Assembly: GCF_016651105.1 (NCBI RefSeq) | Contig: NZ_JAEKEL010000001.1 | Coordinates: 2,408,001 to 2,472,000 of the forward strand | Length of the DNA: 64,000 bases | Reading direction: 5' to 3' | Source of the DNA: Pseudomonas sp. TH15 | Lineage (GTDB): Bacteria; Pseudomonadota; Gammaproteobacteria; Pseudomonadales; Pseudomonadaceae | Shown: piece by piece, positions 17,044-25,486 of the stretch | Position numbering within the stretch: the stretch's first letter is position 1 | Layout of the letters: every line of letters starts with the position of its first letter | The notes under the pieces: model-generated | Databases searched by the model: none | The model's input: only the letters and a program-made list of their open reading frames with translations | Told to the model about the DNA's origin: nothing | Program-made: the position numbers and the translations under genes

Positions 17044-17970
17044 TTGGACTATCCAAAAACCATTCCCGGCGTTGGCCTGGTCAACGGGGGATTTATCGAT
17101 GAAAACCCTGTGGCCGGAACACCGGGTTCGTTGATCCCCGCTGCTTGGGGCAACAGCGTCACGCAAGAAATTCTCAACGCAATCAAGGCTGCCGGATTGG
17201 CGCCCGATGAAGCCAAAACCGATCAGTTGGCCACCGCGATAGGCGCGCTGGTCGACTTCACCAAACTGAAAAACACTCCGACCACTTTGGCGGGTTACGG
17301 CATTACTGATGCGGTGGGACGGCTGTTAGCCGTCAGGCAGATCGAGACCGTCGGGATCACGGTTTACAAGCCCAACCCCAAGGCCAAACGCATTCGTGTG
17401 CGATTGGTGGGGGCGGGTGGATCTGGCGGTGGCTGCGAGCCTGTCGCCGCGAATAACCATCGTATCGGTGGTGGCGGTGGTTCCGGGGCCTATGCAGAAA
17501 GCCTGTATTTCGTGACCGCGGAAATGTTGGCAGGCGTGCCTGTTTCGCTGGGCGCCGGCGGCGCGCCGAGCAATGTACTGGGTCAGGCGGGTGGCGGCGC
17601 GTCCTTCGGTAGCTATATGAGCGCGGCTGGCGGTGCGGGCGGGCAAATCCTGTCATTCACAGTGACAGCAACGGCAGTGGGATTTGTCATGGGCGGGACC
17701 GGTGGACAACTCGTTACGGGCGGTGGTCTTGCCAATGCGCGTGGCACACATGGCGAGTTCGCGATGTACAACGCCAACTGGGGAGTGGTCTCCGGCGCCG
17801 GAGCTGCCAGTCCGTTCGACGGCGGTGGCGTACGCGTGGGTGTCAATGGCAATGGCATCGCTGGCGGGCGTGGTTCCGGCGGCAGTGGCTCCTGCTCAAC
17901 CAATGCTTCCGCCTCAGTGCTCAGCGGCGCTGGTGGCAACGCCTTCTGTGAAATCTGGGAGTACGAATAA
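17044..17970 (+). CDS. Tail fibre protein 3 (glycine-rich tip)
   Basis: This fibre begins LDYPKTIPGVGLVNGGFIDENP. The TTG at 17044 is chosen because it aligns with the MDYPK start of the other fibres and GGAAGG ends 7 bases upstream; the ATG at 17029 would add five residues and overlap that site. Product ~308 residues. After the anchor comes a short 'TPTTLAGYGITDAVG' repeat typical of fibre shafts. From ~residue 120 the chain is extremely Gly/Ala/Ser-rich, with many GGGG and GAGG runs, resembling polyglycine-rich adhesin tips. Confidence 0.88.
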   Translation: MDYPKTIPGVGLVNGGFIDENPVAGTPGSLIPAAWGNSVTQEILNAIKAAGLAPDEAKTDQLATAIGALVDFTKLKNTPTTLAGYGITDAVGRLLAVRQIETVGITVYKPNPKAKRIRVRLVGAGGSGGGCEPVAANNHRIGGGGGSGAYAESLYFVTAEMLAGVPVSLGAGGAPSNVLGQAGGGASFGSYMSAAGGAGGQILSFTVTATAVGFVMGGTGGQLVTGGGLANARGTHGEFAMYNANWGVVSGAGAASPFDGGGVRVGVNGNGIAGGRGSGGSGSCSTNASASVLSGAGGNAFCEIWEYE

Positions 17971-18443
17971 TGGCTCGATATGCACGGATGGAGAAAGGTG
18001 TCGCGGTTGAATTGATCGACACCGGCGACTACACGATCGAGCAACTGTTTGCCCCTTCTTTCGTTGAATCGATGGTTCAAGTGCCGGAGGGCATGACAGT
18101 TGAAATCGGCGCGCCGCTGAGTGAGGCCCAGCAGGTACTCGAGCCGCAGCAGGTTCAGCAATCTCAAGTGACAGCTCAGGCAGCCGTTGTTGCGGAGCAA
18201 GAGCCTGCGGAATCTGATCGCACGTGGCGAGATACGTCCCTTTTGGCCTCCGAGTGGTGGGTGACGCGTCATCGCGATGAGCAGGAGTTGGGGCGTGGAA
18301 CCTCACTCAAGGCTGCGCAATTTCTGGAACTGCTCGAGTACCGCCAGGCGCTGCGCGACTGGCCTGAATCAAGCCAGTTTCCGGCGCCGGCTTCCCGACC
18401 CTCGACCCCGACATGGATCGCTTTCAGAGCAGGAGAGAAGTAA
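17970..18443 (+). CDS. Tail fibre assembly-like protein 3
   Basis: A 157-residue protein overlapping fibre 3 (TAATG). The C-terminal part has the pattern R.WRD..L....W.VTRHRDEQELG.GT.LKA.QF.ELLEYRQALRDWP, then 'PSTPTWI'. Protein 4 at 19336 shares this pattern, so the two are related chaperones with different N-termini. A Gln/Glu/Val-rich linker lies at about 50-75. Confidence 0.82.
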   Translation: MARYARMEKGVAVELIDTGDYTIEQLFAPSFVESMVQVPEGMTVEIGAPLSEAQQVLEPQQVQQSQVTAQAAVVAEQEPAESDRTWRDTSLLASEWWVTRHRDEQELGRGTSLKAAQFLELLEYRQALRDWPESSQFPAPASRPSTPTWIAFRAGEK

Positions 18444-19335
18444 TGGATTATCCAAATAGTATGCCCAGCGCAGGGCTGGTGAACGGCAAGTTTGTTGATG
18501 AAGACCCGCTGACGGGCAAACCGGGATCATTGATTCCGGCGAGTTGGGGCAACGGCGTTACTGAGGAAATTCTGGGTGTTGTGCGAGCGGGCGGACTGAC
18601 GCCAAGTGAAGCGTCCAACACTCAATTGCTTGGCGCACTTCGGAGTACCCAGTTGTTCAAGACTGCTGCGCCATTCGATGTCAGCCGTTCGGCAGCTACT
18701 TGCGAGTTCGTACAACGATCGCTGGGTAGCTATGCAGGTTCGCGAGGCATCACTGGCGCCACGCAACTGACGATAGCCGATGTGGGCTTTTCGGTAGGTC
18801 TGGGGGCGACTCGTCTTACACCGTGACGTTGCCGGATGTCACCACGGTTCCCAATGGCGCAACATTGGGCTTTCACTGCCGTAGCAATTCCCCTGTCACG
18901 ATTGCGCACCCTGGCAATCCACGAATAAGCCCGCAGGGCGTTTTGTTGAATTCGATTGTGATGAACGGTGGAGAGAGCGCCACCCTTGTTAAAGAAAGTG
19001 GGATCTGGACTGTTCACGGGACGGCCAGTCTGAAATATGCCGCGCTGTTTTCTGGTTTGGCGGGTAATCCCGGATATCAGAAACACGCCAGTGGAAACAT
19101 TGATCAATGGGGATTCGGTACTACAGATGTCAACGGTGAAATGTGGGTGAATTTCCCGACCTCCTTCCCGAATGCTTTTTTCTCGTGCGTCGCCAACCAT
19201 GTCGGCGGTGATGGCGCCATGGTGATTGTTGTTGGAGGCACCGCTACCAAACAAGGTGTTCGCTTGAAAGTGCGTGACGCGATGAACAGGGTCGCGGCAG
19301 GTTGGACCGTGTTTTACTTCGCCAAGGGCTATTAA
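18443..19335 (+). pseudogene. Tail fibre protein 4, frameshifted after the anchor
   Basis: Zero-frame translation gives 127 residues with the shared anchor (MDYPNSMPSAGLVNGKFVDEDP) and stops at 18826. The coding signal continues in another frame from about 18807 to 19335, including a tip of the gp53-like tail fibre C-terminal type ('GEMWVNFPTSFPNAFFSCVANH', ending 'GWTVFYFAKGY'). Adding one G to the run of five at 18802-18806 restores a single ~297-residue fibre (..LGGDSSYTVTLPDV..). The second half has no ribosome site. It may be a mutation, phase variation or a sequencing error. Confidence 0.85.
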
Positions 19336-19782
19336 ATGAATACCTTCAACGTTTTCTTCAGTGCGAGTACCCGAGGAGTGTACGTACCGGGTATCAACTC
19401 ATCGGACATTCCGGACGACGTCATCGAAATTCCTCAGGCCTATTGGATTTCGTTGCTCCAGCAATTGGCGGTCACCGCGAAAGTAATTGGTGTGCATGTG
19501 GAAACCGGTTATCCGATCCTGATTGATCCGCCGCCTCCTTCGGCAGAACAAGCGGCAGATACCGAGCGCAATTGGCGCACCGCACAACTGGCGGACACCG
19601 ATGGTTTGGTCGCGCGCGACCGTGATGAACTCGAAGACGGCGGCGGTACGACACTCACCACCGCGCAATACGCTGAACTGCAAACTTATCGGCGCGAGTT
19701 GCGCGACTGGCCGCAGGGCTCCTTATTTCCATTCAGCGAACATCGACCGGTGGCACCGCGTTGGTTGGCTGCGGCACTTTGA
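19336..19782 (+). CDS. Tail fibre assembly-like protein 4
   Basis: A 148-residue protein directly abutting fibre 4. Its C-terminal half 'ERNWRTAQLADTDGLVARDRDELEDG' through 'YRRELRDWPQGSLFP' and final 'PVAPRWL' is the tail assembly chaperone pattern shared with the protein at 17970. The N-terminal half ('NVFFSASTRGVYVPGINSSDIPDDVIEIP') matches the fibre-assembly family opening. It stays intact although its fibre gene is broken. Confidence 0.85.
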   Translation: MNTFNVFFSASTRGVYVPGINSSDIPDDVIEIPQAYWISLLQQLAVTAKVIGVHVETGYPILIDPPPPSAEQAADTERNWRTAQLADTDGLVARDRDELEDGGGTTLTTAQYAELQTYRRELRDWPQGSLFPFSEHRPVAPRWLAAAL

Positions 19783-19898
19783 TTCAACAGGATTTCATGA
19801 GGACGCTGTCGCCGGAAAACTCCGGAAAGAAATGGCTGGCAGGCACCGGCGGCAAGTCATGGTTCAATCCGGGCAATATCCAGGGAGGATCAAGCATT

Positions 19899-20462
19899 AT
19901 GCAAATAACTGAAAACAACCTTATCGACATCATGCCCAACGCCCGCTCCCAAGCGGGCGTTTTCATTTCCGCCCTCAATACCGCCATGAACCACCGCAAC
20001 ATCAACACCCCCAAACGCATCGCCGCTTTCCTCGCGCAAGTTGGCCATGAGTCCGGGCAGTTGCAGTACGTGCGAGAACTGGGCAACAACCAATACCTGA
20101 GCAAATACGACACCGGCACGCTGGCTCTACGTTTAGGCAACACGCCAGAAGCCGACGGTGACGGCCAGAAATACCGGGGCCGTGGGTTAATCCAGATCAC
20201 CGGGCGTAACAACTACCAGCAATGCAGCCTCGGCCTGTTCGGCGATGAGCGCCTGCTGTCGCTGCCTGAACTGCTGGAACAACCGCAATGGGCCGCCGAA
20301 TCGGCAGCGTGGTTCTGGGAACTGAACGGCTTGAACGATCTGGCTGATCGCGACCAGTTCAACAGCATCACGCGCCGGATCAACGGTGGCCTGAACGGGC
20401 TCGAGGATCGCCTGCAAATTTGGGCGCGGGCGAGGGCGGTGCTATGCCAGCCTTCGGTCTGA
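19899..20462 (+). CDS. GH19-type endolysin (chitinase-like lytic enzyme)
   Basis: A 187-residue glycoside hydrolase family 19 protein, the usual peptidoglycan-degrading lysin of Pseudomonas tailocins. 'RIAAFLAQVGHESGQLQYVREL' contains the catalytic Glu. 'KYRGRGLIQITGRNNYQQC' and 'SAAWFWELNGLNDLAD' are further family blocks. The start MQITENN at 19899 has CAGGGAGGATC upstream; longer in-frame starts lack a site. There is no signal peptide, so a holin is needed, and none is visible in this window. It releases tailocin particles by lysis. Confidence 0.93.
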   Translation: MQITENNLIDIMPNARSQAGVFISALNTAMNHRNINTPKRIAAFLAQVGHESGQLQYVRELGNNQYLSKYDTGTLALRLGNTPEADGDGQKYRGRGLIQITGRNNYQQCSLGLFGDERLLSLPELLEQPQWAAESAAWFWELNGLNDLADRDQFNSITRRINGGLNGLEDRLQIWARARAVLCQPSV

Positions 20463-20962
20463 TTTCCTGGCGGGTGACTGGCATCGTTGTGTTGGCCGGT
20501 TTCTCGGCGGCGCTGGCCTGGCACTTTCAGGACTGGCGCTATGGTCGGCAACTGGCGGAACAGGCCAGGTTGCAGGCCGAGACGCTGAACCAGCTAACCC
20601 AGGCGGCCGCCACGCAACAACAGGCCGAGCAGGATAAGCGTCTGGCCTTGGAGCAACGGCTGTCGGCCAGTGAGCAAACCCATTATCGAGCGCTTAGCGA
20701 TGCCCAACGTGATCAAGGTCGCCTGCGCGATCGTCTTGCCACTTCTGATGTGCGGTTGTCAGTCCTCCTCGATGCCCGTGACGTTGCCTCAGGCAGTGCA
20801 GTGCCAGCCGCCTCCGGCGCCAGCGGCGTGGATCATGGCGCCCCGCGAGCCCGACTTGACCCGGCGCATGCTCAACGAATTGTCGCCATCACCGACGCCG
20901 GAGATAACGGATTGATTGCGTTGCAGGCTTGTCAGGCCTATATCAGAGCCATCGTTCGCTAA
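20444..20962 (+). CDS. Rz-like inner-membrane spanin
   Basis: A 172-residue protein from MPAFGLISW at 20444, overlapping the endolysin by 19 bases. It has one N-terminal membrane segment ('VTGIVVLAGFSAALAW', about 10-25), then a long Gln/Ala/Leu-rich coiled coil (about 35-105), the i-spanin layout. It connects through the periplasm to the outer-membrane spanin encoded within it and completes lysis by disrupting the outer membrane. Confidence 0.85.
   Translation: MPAFGLISWRVTGIVVLAGFSAALAWHFQDWRYGRQLAEQARLQAETLNQLTQAAATQQQAEQDKRLALEQRLSASEQTHYRALSDAQRDQGRLRDRLATSDVRLSVLLDARDVASGSAVPAASGASGVDHGAPRARLDPAHAQRIVAITDAGDNGLIALQACQAYIRAIVR
20700..20915 (+). CDS. Rz1-like outer-membrane spanin, embedded in Rz
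   Basis: In a different frame wholly inside the Rz gene, a 71-residue protein starts MPNVIKVACAIVLPLLMCGCQ. This is a short hydrophobic signal followed by a lipobox-like Cys (MCGC), then a Pro-rich segment ('PPPAPAAWIMAPREPD'). Embedded Rz1 lipoproteins of this kind are classic in lambdoid and tailocin lysis cassettes. An upstream ATG at 20670 would give a less plausible, longer signal. Confidence 0.78.
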   Translation: MPNVIKVACAIVLPLLMCGCQSSSMPVTLPQAVQCQPPPAPAAWIMAPREPDLTRRMLNELSPSPTPEITD

Positions 20963-21040
20963 CATTTTGATCGGTTCTGCGTCTTGCAAGCGTGGTTTGC
21001 TCGTGTACGGTGGTTCCATTCAACTGATCAGGAGTGGACC

Positions 21041-21541
21041 GTGAAAGAAATCACCCAGCTCGCCGCGGAACTTGGCAGACGCCTGCAGGTTCTCAATGCC
21101 CACGTCACCACCGCCGAGTCTTGCACCGGCGGCGGCATCGCCGAGGCGATCACTCGCATCCCCGGGAGTTCGGCGTGGTTCGAGGCCGGTTACGTGACGT
21201 ACTCCAACCGCCAGAAAACCCTGCAACTGAATGTGCCCGAGGCGTTGTTTACGACGGCGGGGGCGGTCAGTCGCGAGGTGGTCGAGGCCATGGTGCTGGG
21301 CGCGCAGGACAAAAGCCATGCGCGATTTGCCGTGGCAGTCAGCGGTATCGCGGGGCCGGACGGCGGTTCTGCGAGCAAACCCGTAGGCACGGTCTGGCTG
21401 GCCTGGGGCGTCGGCGAACAGGTGTTCAGCGAGGTCCAGCACTTCCCCGGCAACCGCGACGAGGTCCGCCGACAAACGGTGAAGGCCGCGCTAGAGGGGC
21501 TGCTGCGCCATGCCGCTGGAGAAATCTCAAATCAGGGGTAG
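21041..21541 (+). CDS. pncC: CinA-family nicotinamide mononucleotide amidohydrolase
   Basis: A 166-residue protein made only of the CinA C-terminal domain, which deamidates NMN to nicotinate mononucleotide in NAD recycling. '[16 protein letters not shown]' (about 25-40), 'AGYVTYSN' and '[20 protein letters not shown]' are the family blocks. The GTG start at 21041 is preceded by CAGGAGTGG. It lies just upstream of recA, as in many gammaproteobacteria, and marks the right border of the tailocin locus. Confidence 0.93.
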   Translation: MKEITQLAAELGRRLQVLNAHVTTAESCTGGGIAEAITRIPGSSAWFEAGYVTYSNRQKTLQLNVPEALFTTAGAVSREVVEAMVLGAQDKSHARFAVAVSGIAGPDGGSASKPVGTVWLAWGVGEQVFSEVQHFPGNRDEVRRQTVKAALEGLLRHAAGEISNQG

Positions 21542-21568
21542 GCGATCCTGAAACGCTGTGGAATAATA

Positions 21569-21584
21569 CTGGCTACTTATACAG
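21569..21584 (+). promoter_or_regulatory. LexA (SOS) box upstream of recA
   Basis: CTGGCTACTTATACAG fits the CTG-N10-CAG LexA consensus. It lies 40 bases before the recA start codon, so recA is expected to be repressed by LexA. Confidence 0.88.
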
Positions 21585-21624
21585 GTGTTGGCCGTCAGGC
21601 CTTATTGATTACGTGAGGACTTTA

Positions 21625-22677
21625 ATGGACGACAACAAGAAGAAAGCCTTGGCTGCGGCCCTGGGTCAGATCGAACGTCAATTCGGCAAGGGTGCCGTAA
21701 TGCGTATGGGCGATCAGGACCGTCAGGCGATCCCGGCTATTTCCACTGGCTCTCTGGGTCTGGACATCGCGCTCGGCATTGGCGGCTTGCCAAAAGGCCG
21801 TATCGTTGAAATCTACGGTCCTGAATCCTCCGGTAAAACCACGCTGACATTGTCCGTGATCGCCCAGGCTCAAAAAGCCGGCGCGACCTGCGCATTCGTC
21901 GACGCCGAACACGCCCTCGACCCTGAGTACGCCGGCAAGCTGGGCGTCAACGTCGACGACCTGCTGGTTTCCCAGCCGGACACCGGCGAGCAGGCACTGG
22001 AAATCACCGACATGCTGGTGCGTTCCAACGCGGTTGACGTGATCATCGTCGACTCCGTAGCCGCTCTGGTGCCAAAGGCCGAGATCGAAGGCGAAATGGG
22101 CGACATGCACGTGGGCCTGCAAGCCCGTCTGATGTCCCAGGCGCTGCGTAAGATCACCGGTAACATCAAGAACGCCAACTGCCTGGTTATCTTCATCAAC
22201 CAGATCCGTATGAAAATCGGCGTGATGTTCGGCAGCCCGGAAACCACCACCGGTGGTAACGCGCTGAAGTTCTACGCTTCGGTTCGTCTGGACATCCGCC
22301 GTACTGGTGCGGTGAAAGAAGGTGACGAGGTTGTTGGTAGCGAAACCCGCGTCAAGGTTGTGAAGAACAAGGTGGCTTCGCCGTTCCGTCAGGCCGAGTT
22401 CCAGATTCTTTACGGCAAAGGCATCTACCTCAACGGTGAGATGATCGACCTGGGTGTTCTGCACGGTTTCGTCGAGAAATCCGGTGCCTGGTATGCCTAT
22501 GAAGGCACTAAGATCGGTCAAGGCAAGGCCAACTCGGCCAAGTTCCTGGCAGACAATCCGGAAATCGCCGCGAAGCTCGAGAAGCAATTGCGCGACAAAC
22601 TGCTGACTCCAGCGCCGGACGTCAAAGCATCGCCAGTCAAAGAGACTGCTGATGACCTGGCTGACGCTGATATCTGA
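21625..22677 (+). CDS. recA: Recombinase RecA
   Basis: The protein has 350 residues and is full length. Walker A GPESSGKT is at 65-72; '[17 protein letters not shown]', '[19 protein letters not shown]' (Walker B) and the L2 region '[17 protein letters not shown]' are all present. It catalyses strand exchange and triggers LexA and tailocin-repressor cleavage, so SOS induction could couple it to the adjacent tailocin genes. The start is the ATG at 21625 after GTGAGGACTTTA. recX follows 8 bases downstream. Confidence 0.99.
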   Translation: MDDNKKKALAAALGQIERQFGKGAVMRMGDQDRQAIPAISTGSLGLDIALGIGGLPKGRIVEIYGPESSGKTTLTLSVIAQAQKAGATCAFVDAEHALDPEYAGKLGVNVDDLLVSQPDTGEQALEITDMLVRSNAVDVIIVDSVAALVPKAEIEGEMGDMHVGLQARLMSQALRKITGNIKNANCLVIFINQIRMKIGVMFGSPETTTGGNALKFYASVRLDIRRTGAVKEGDEVVGSETRVKVVKNKVASPFRQAEFQILYGKGIYLNGEMIDLGVLHGFVEKSGAWYAYEGTKIGQGKANSAKFLADNPEIAAKLEKQLRDKLLTPAPDVKASPVKETADDLADADI

Positions 22678-22685
22678 TTGATCCG

Positions 22686-23153
22686 ATGACCGCCGTACTC
22701 GATACACTCGTCGCGGTGCGGCGAACCGCAATGGACCTGCTCGCACGACGCGAGCACGGTCGAGTCGAGCTGACGCGTAAACTGCGTCAGCGCGGCGCTC
22801 TCCCTGAAATGATCGACACAGCACTCGACCGGCTGACGGAAGAAGGGCTGCTGTCCGAATCCCGTTACCTCGAAAGCTTCGTTTCCTACCGTGCCCGTTC
22901 CGGTTACGGCCCTTTGCGCATTCGTGAAGAGCTGGGCCAGCGCGGCCTGCAACGTACCGATATCGAGCTTGCCTTGCGCGAAAGCGGTATCAACTGGCAC
23001 GAACAACTGGAAGACACCTGGCGGCGCAAGTTTGCCGGGCACTTACCGATAGACATGCGCGAGCGTGCCAAGCAAGGGCGCTTCCTGGCTTATCGGGGTT
23101 TTTCCATGGAGATGATCAACCGCTTGTTCAGCGGTCGAGGAATGGACGATTAA
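22686..23153 (+). CDS. recX: Regulatory protein RecX
   Basis: A 155-residue helical RecX protein, which binds RecA filaments and limits their activity. '[20 protein letters not shown]' and '[17 protein letters not shown]' are family blocks of tandem three-helix repeats. It starts 8 bases after recA, so the two are probably co-transcribed. Confidence 0.95.
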   Translation: MTAVLDTLVAVRRTAMDLLARREHGRVELTRKLRQRGALPEMIDTALDRLTEEGLLSESRYLESFVSYRARSGYGPLRIREELGQRGLQRTDIELALRESGINWHEQLEDTWRRKFAGHLPIDMRERAKQGRFLAYRGFSMEMINRLFSGRGMDD

Positions 23154-23155
23154 AT

Positions 23156-23194
23156 AAAAACGGCCCGCTATTTCGATAGCGGGCCGTTTTTTTT
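23156..23194. terminator. Bidirectional terminator between recX and the LOG gene
   Basis: AAAAACGGCCCGCTAT TTCG ATAGCGGGCCGTTTTTTTT: an 11-base stem with A-run and T-run on the two sides. It serves both convergent genes. Confidence 0.93.
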
Positions 23195-23203
23195 GCCTTT
23201 TAT

Positions 23204-24322
23204 TTAGGTCACTTTGGACGGTTCCCGAGTGCGCTGCTGCGCCTGGGGTTTGGGCTGCGCCCAGTTTTCCGGCAGGTTGATAAAGTCCACCAACTCCCGC
23301 AAGCGCCCATGATCACGGGCGTTGAAGGTGAAGGCCAGTCGCACCAGATGGCTGAACTGCGGCTCATCGTGCTCCTCACCGGCGTAGGTATGCTGATGGA
23401 AGTGGTCGCTCAGGCACAGGTCGGCGAATGCCGTCTGCATGTGTTTGAGCGCTCCGTCGCTGAGCTTGTGATTCATGCGAATCACAAATTGATGCTTGAG
23501 CCAGCGGCTGGAGTGGAAGTTGCTGTAGAACTGGTTGATCTGCTCCACCGCCTCTTCGGCGCTGTAGACCAGGCTCACCAGCTTCATGTCGGTGGGCAGG
23601 ATGTAGCGATTCTCCTCCAGTTGATGGTGGATGAAGTCCAGTGCGCCTTGCCAGAACTTGCCACCCGGCGTATCCAGCAACACCACTGGTACTAGTGGGC
23701 TTTTGCCGGTCTGGATCAGGGTCAGCACTTCCAGTGCTTCGTCCAGCGTACCGAAACCGCCCGGGCACAGGACCAGCGCGTCGGCTTCCTTGACGAAGAA
23801 CAGCTTGCGGGTAAAAAAGAAGTGGAAGGACAGCAGGTTGGTGGTGCCCTGGACAGTAGGGTTGGCATGCTGCTCGAAGGGCAGCGTGATGTTGAACCCC
23901 AGGCTGTGTTCCAGGCCGGCGCCTTCATGGGCTGCCGCCATGATGCCGCCGCCGGCACCGGTAATGACCATCAGGTCCGAGCGCGCCAACGCGGCGCCGA
24001 GCTCTCGGGCCATGCCATACAACGGGTGTTCGATCGGTGTGCGGGCAGAGCCGAACACAGTGACTTTGCGCCGCCCTTTGAACTGTTCCAGCACACGGAA
24101 AGCATGCTCCAGTTCGCGCAGGGCTTGCAGGGTGATCTTGGCGTTCCAGCGGTTGTGATCTTCCTGGGCCATGCGCAGCACGGTCAGGATCATGTCGCGG
24201 TAAATCGGGATGTTGGGGCTGTTGGGTGAAACCAGGTTGAGTTGCTCTTCGACCTTGCTGGTGAGGTCGTGGCCGCTTTCTTCGAAATGACGGCTGAGGA
24301 GGTCATTCGGTTGGTAAGGCAT
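23204..24322 (-). CDS. LOG-family (TIGR00730-like) Rossmann-fold protein
   Basis: A 372-residue protein with the 'lysine decarboxylase-like' LOG fold. 'TGAGGGIM' is at 121-128 and the nucleotide-handling motif PGGFGTLDE at 187-195. Family members cleave nucleoside 5'-monophosphates to base plus ribose-5-phosphate; activity here is inferred. The N-terminal ~85 residues and C-terminal ~120 residues extend beyond the minimal LOG domain, as in larger bacterial nucleotide nucleosidases. It is a single gene with its own terminator. Confidence 0.85.
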   Translation of the reverse strand: MPYQPNDLLSRHFEESGHDLTSKVEEQLNLVSPNSPNIPIYRDMILTVLRMAQEDHNRWNAKITLQALRELEHAFRVLEQFKGRRKVTVFGSARTPIEHPLYGMARELGAALARSDLMVITGAGGGIMAAAHEGAGLEHSLGFNITLPFEQHANPTVQGTTNLLSFHFFFTRKLFFVKEADALVLCPGGFGTLDEALEVLTLIQTGKSPLVPVVLLDTPGGKFWQGALDFIHHQLEENRYILPTDMKLVSLVYSAEEAVEQINQFYSNFHSSRWLKHQFVIRMNHKLSDGALKHMQTAFADLCLSDHFHQHTYAGEEHDEPQFSHLVRLAFTFNARDHGRLRELVDFINLPENWAQPKPQAQQRTREPSKVT

Positions 24323-24674
24323 TCAACTTCTCCTTATGCACAGAGCGGATGGCCCTGACGCGCGGCGTCAGTGCCGCGCTGCAAAAACACACACGACCAG
24401 CAGTTCCTTTCCTGCTGTTAACCCATGATCGGGAATACTCTGAATTTAGACCCTTGCGCGCAATTGCGCTGACTGGATCATTGCGCCGCAACGTTAAGGC
24501 TGTAAACCGCTCATTAATGTTTTATCAATCCCGACACCGCTCGTCCGAACGTGCTCCGGCTAGCAATCCCTCTGATTTACTAAGTTACAGGCGTGACACG
24601 ACAACTTTGCGTCAATGGCAGTACGCAAGGTTCGCGCAGTTCAGGGATTTGAGTGTGCAGGGAGGCGGGAAATC
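24323..24674. other. 352-base intergenic region upstream of LOG and RHH genes
   Basis: A divergent gap between the LOG gene and the small RHH gene. It holds the promoters of both by necessity. I see no strong hairpin, REP element or RNA gene, and short open frames here lack ribosome sites. Confidence 0.5.
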
Positions 24675-24869
24675 ATGGCCAGAGTGACTCTGGAGATCGA
24701 TGCGCAACTGTATCGATTGTTGAAATCGTCAGCCGAGGCCAATCATTTGAGTCTTGAGGAGGAGTGCTGCCGGCGTCTGGGCGGCGGCGAGCGCCGTTCG
24801 CGGTATTTGCAGGCCTTGCTGGCAGAACTGCGCGCCGAAGATGAACAGCGGCGCGCTAATGCTCGATAG
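24675..24869 (+). CDS. Small ribbon-helix-helix (Arc-like) protein
   Basis: A 64-residue protein, MARVTLEIDAQLYRLLKSSAEANHL, then an Arg/Glu-rich helical tail. The first ~45 residues have a ribbon-helix-helix layout: a short beta strand followed by two helices ('DAQLYRLLKSSAEANHLSLEEE'). The start is placed at 24675 because GGGAGGCGGG precedes it. There is no toxin gene next to it, so it may act as a stand-alone DNA-binding protein. Its stop directly abuts the convergent PA3611-like gene. Confidence 0.6.
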   Translation: MARVTLEIDAQLYRLLKSSAEANHLSLEEECCRRLGGGERRSRYLQALLAELRAEDEQRRANAR

Positions 24870-25295
24870 TTACTTCTTCTTCGCAGGTGTGGCTTTCGGG
24901 CAATCCGATTCCTGATAGCTGGCGGAGCCGACCGAGCGGTTGGTCTTCACCTCGGTGAAGTCGTAACGCATGACCGCGCCCTTGGCCATCAGTTTGCGGA
25001 ACGATGGGTTATTGCAGACAGAGGCACCCAGCTGGAAATACACAGCTTTTGGATCGGCACGCATCTGGTCGGCATGGCTGCTTTGCACGCTCAAGTGGTT
25101 GATCAGTACATTGCCTTCGACGGTGTAGCCCTGATCAAGAATGTCTTCGTTGATCGCCCGTGGCGTGCCGGCGCTGCTTTGTGCGGCGACGTTTCGCAGC
25201 TCTCTGTTGAGATTCTGCTCACTTAAGGAAGCAGCCTGAGCGCTGAAGGACGACGCCAGCAAAATGGCAGCGGTGGGAACGATAAGGCGCAGCAT
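24870..25295 (-). CDS. PA3611-family secreted protein
   Basis: A 141-residue protein with a cleavable signal peptide (MLRLIVPTAAILLASSFSAQA, cut near A21). The mature part contains 'QSSHADQMRADPKAVYFQLGASVCNNPSFRKLMAKGAVMRYDF', resembling the Pseudomonas PA3611 family described as quorum-sensing-regulated. Two cysteines (C93 region and near the C-terminus) may pair in the periplasm. The ATG at 25295 has AGGAGAG upstream, so a longer frame to 25337 is not used. Position near recA agrees with PAO1 order. Confidence 0.75.
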   Translation of the reverse strand: MLRLIVPTAAILLASSFSAQAASLSEQNLNRELRNVAAQSSAGTPRAINEDILDQGYTVEGNVLINHLSVQSSHADQMRADPKAVYFQLGASVCNNPSFRKLMAKGAVMRYDFTEVKTNRSVGSASYQESDCPKATPAKKK

Positions 25296-25486
25296 GAAAC
25301 TCTCCTGGTTCAGTGACTGGTGGTTTCGACCAGCCACATGACTGTGCGTTCAGTGGCGGCGAATTATAGGGGAGCAGGCCCGGACGGTACAGGCTTGCAC
25401 CGGCCGCTCTGGTAAACTGCCTGCACTTTTCTGTCTTGCCGAGTGCTTTTTGTGTCGATTTTCCTTACCTGTCGGCGTTGCCTGCG

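Noticed and set aside
18823..19335. Second half of fibre 4 as an independent gene
   Set aside because: Its only early start is a GTG inside the preceding coding sequence with no ribosome site, and it lacks an anchor; it is better read as the tip of a frameshifted fibre.
19761..19898. Longer endolysin beginning MVGCGTLIQQDF
   Set aside because: It overlaps the preceding chaperone gene and lacks a ribosome site; the ATG at 19899 has AGGGAGG and gives the usual length.
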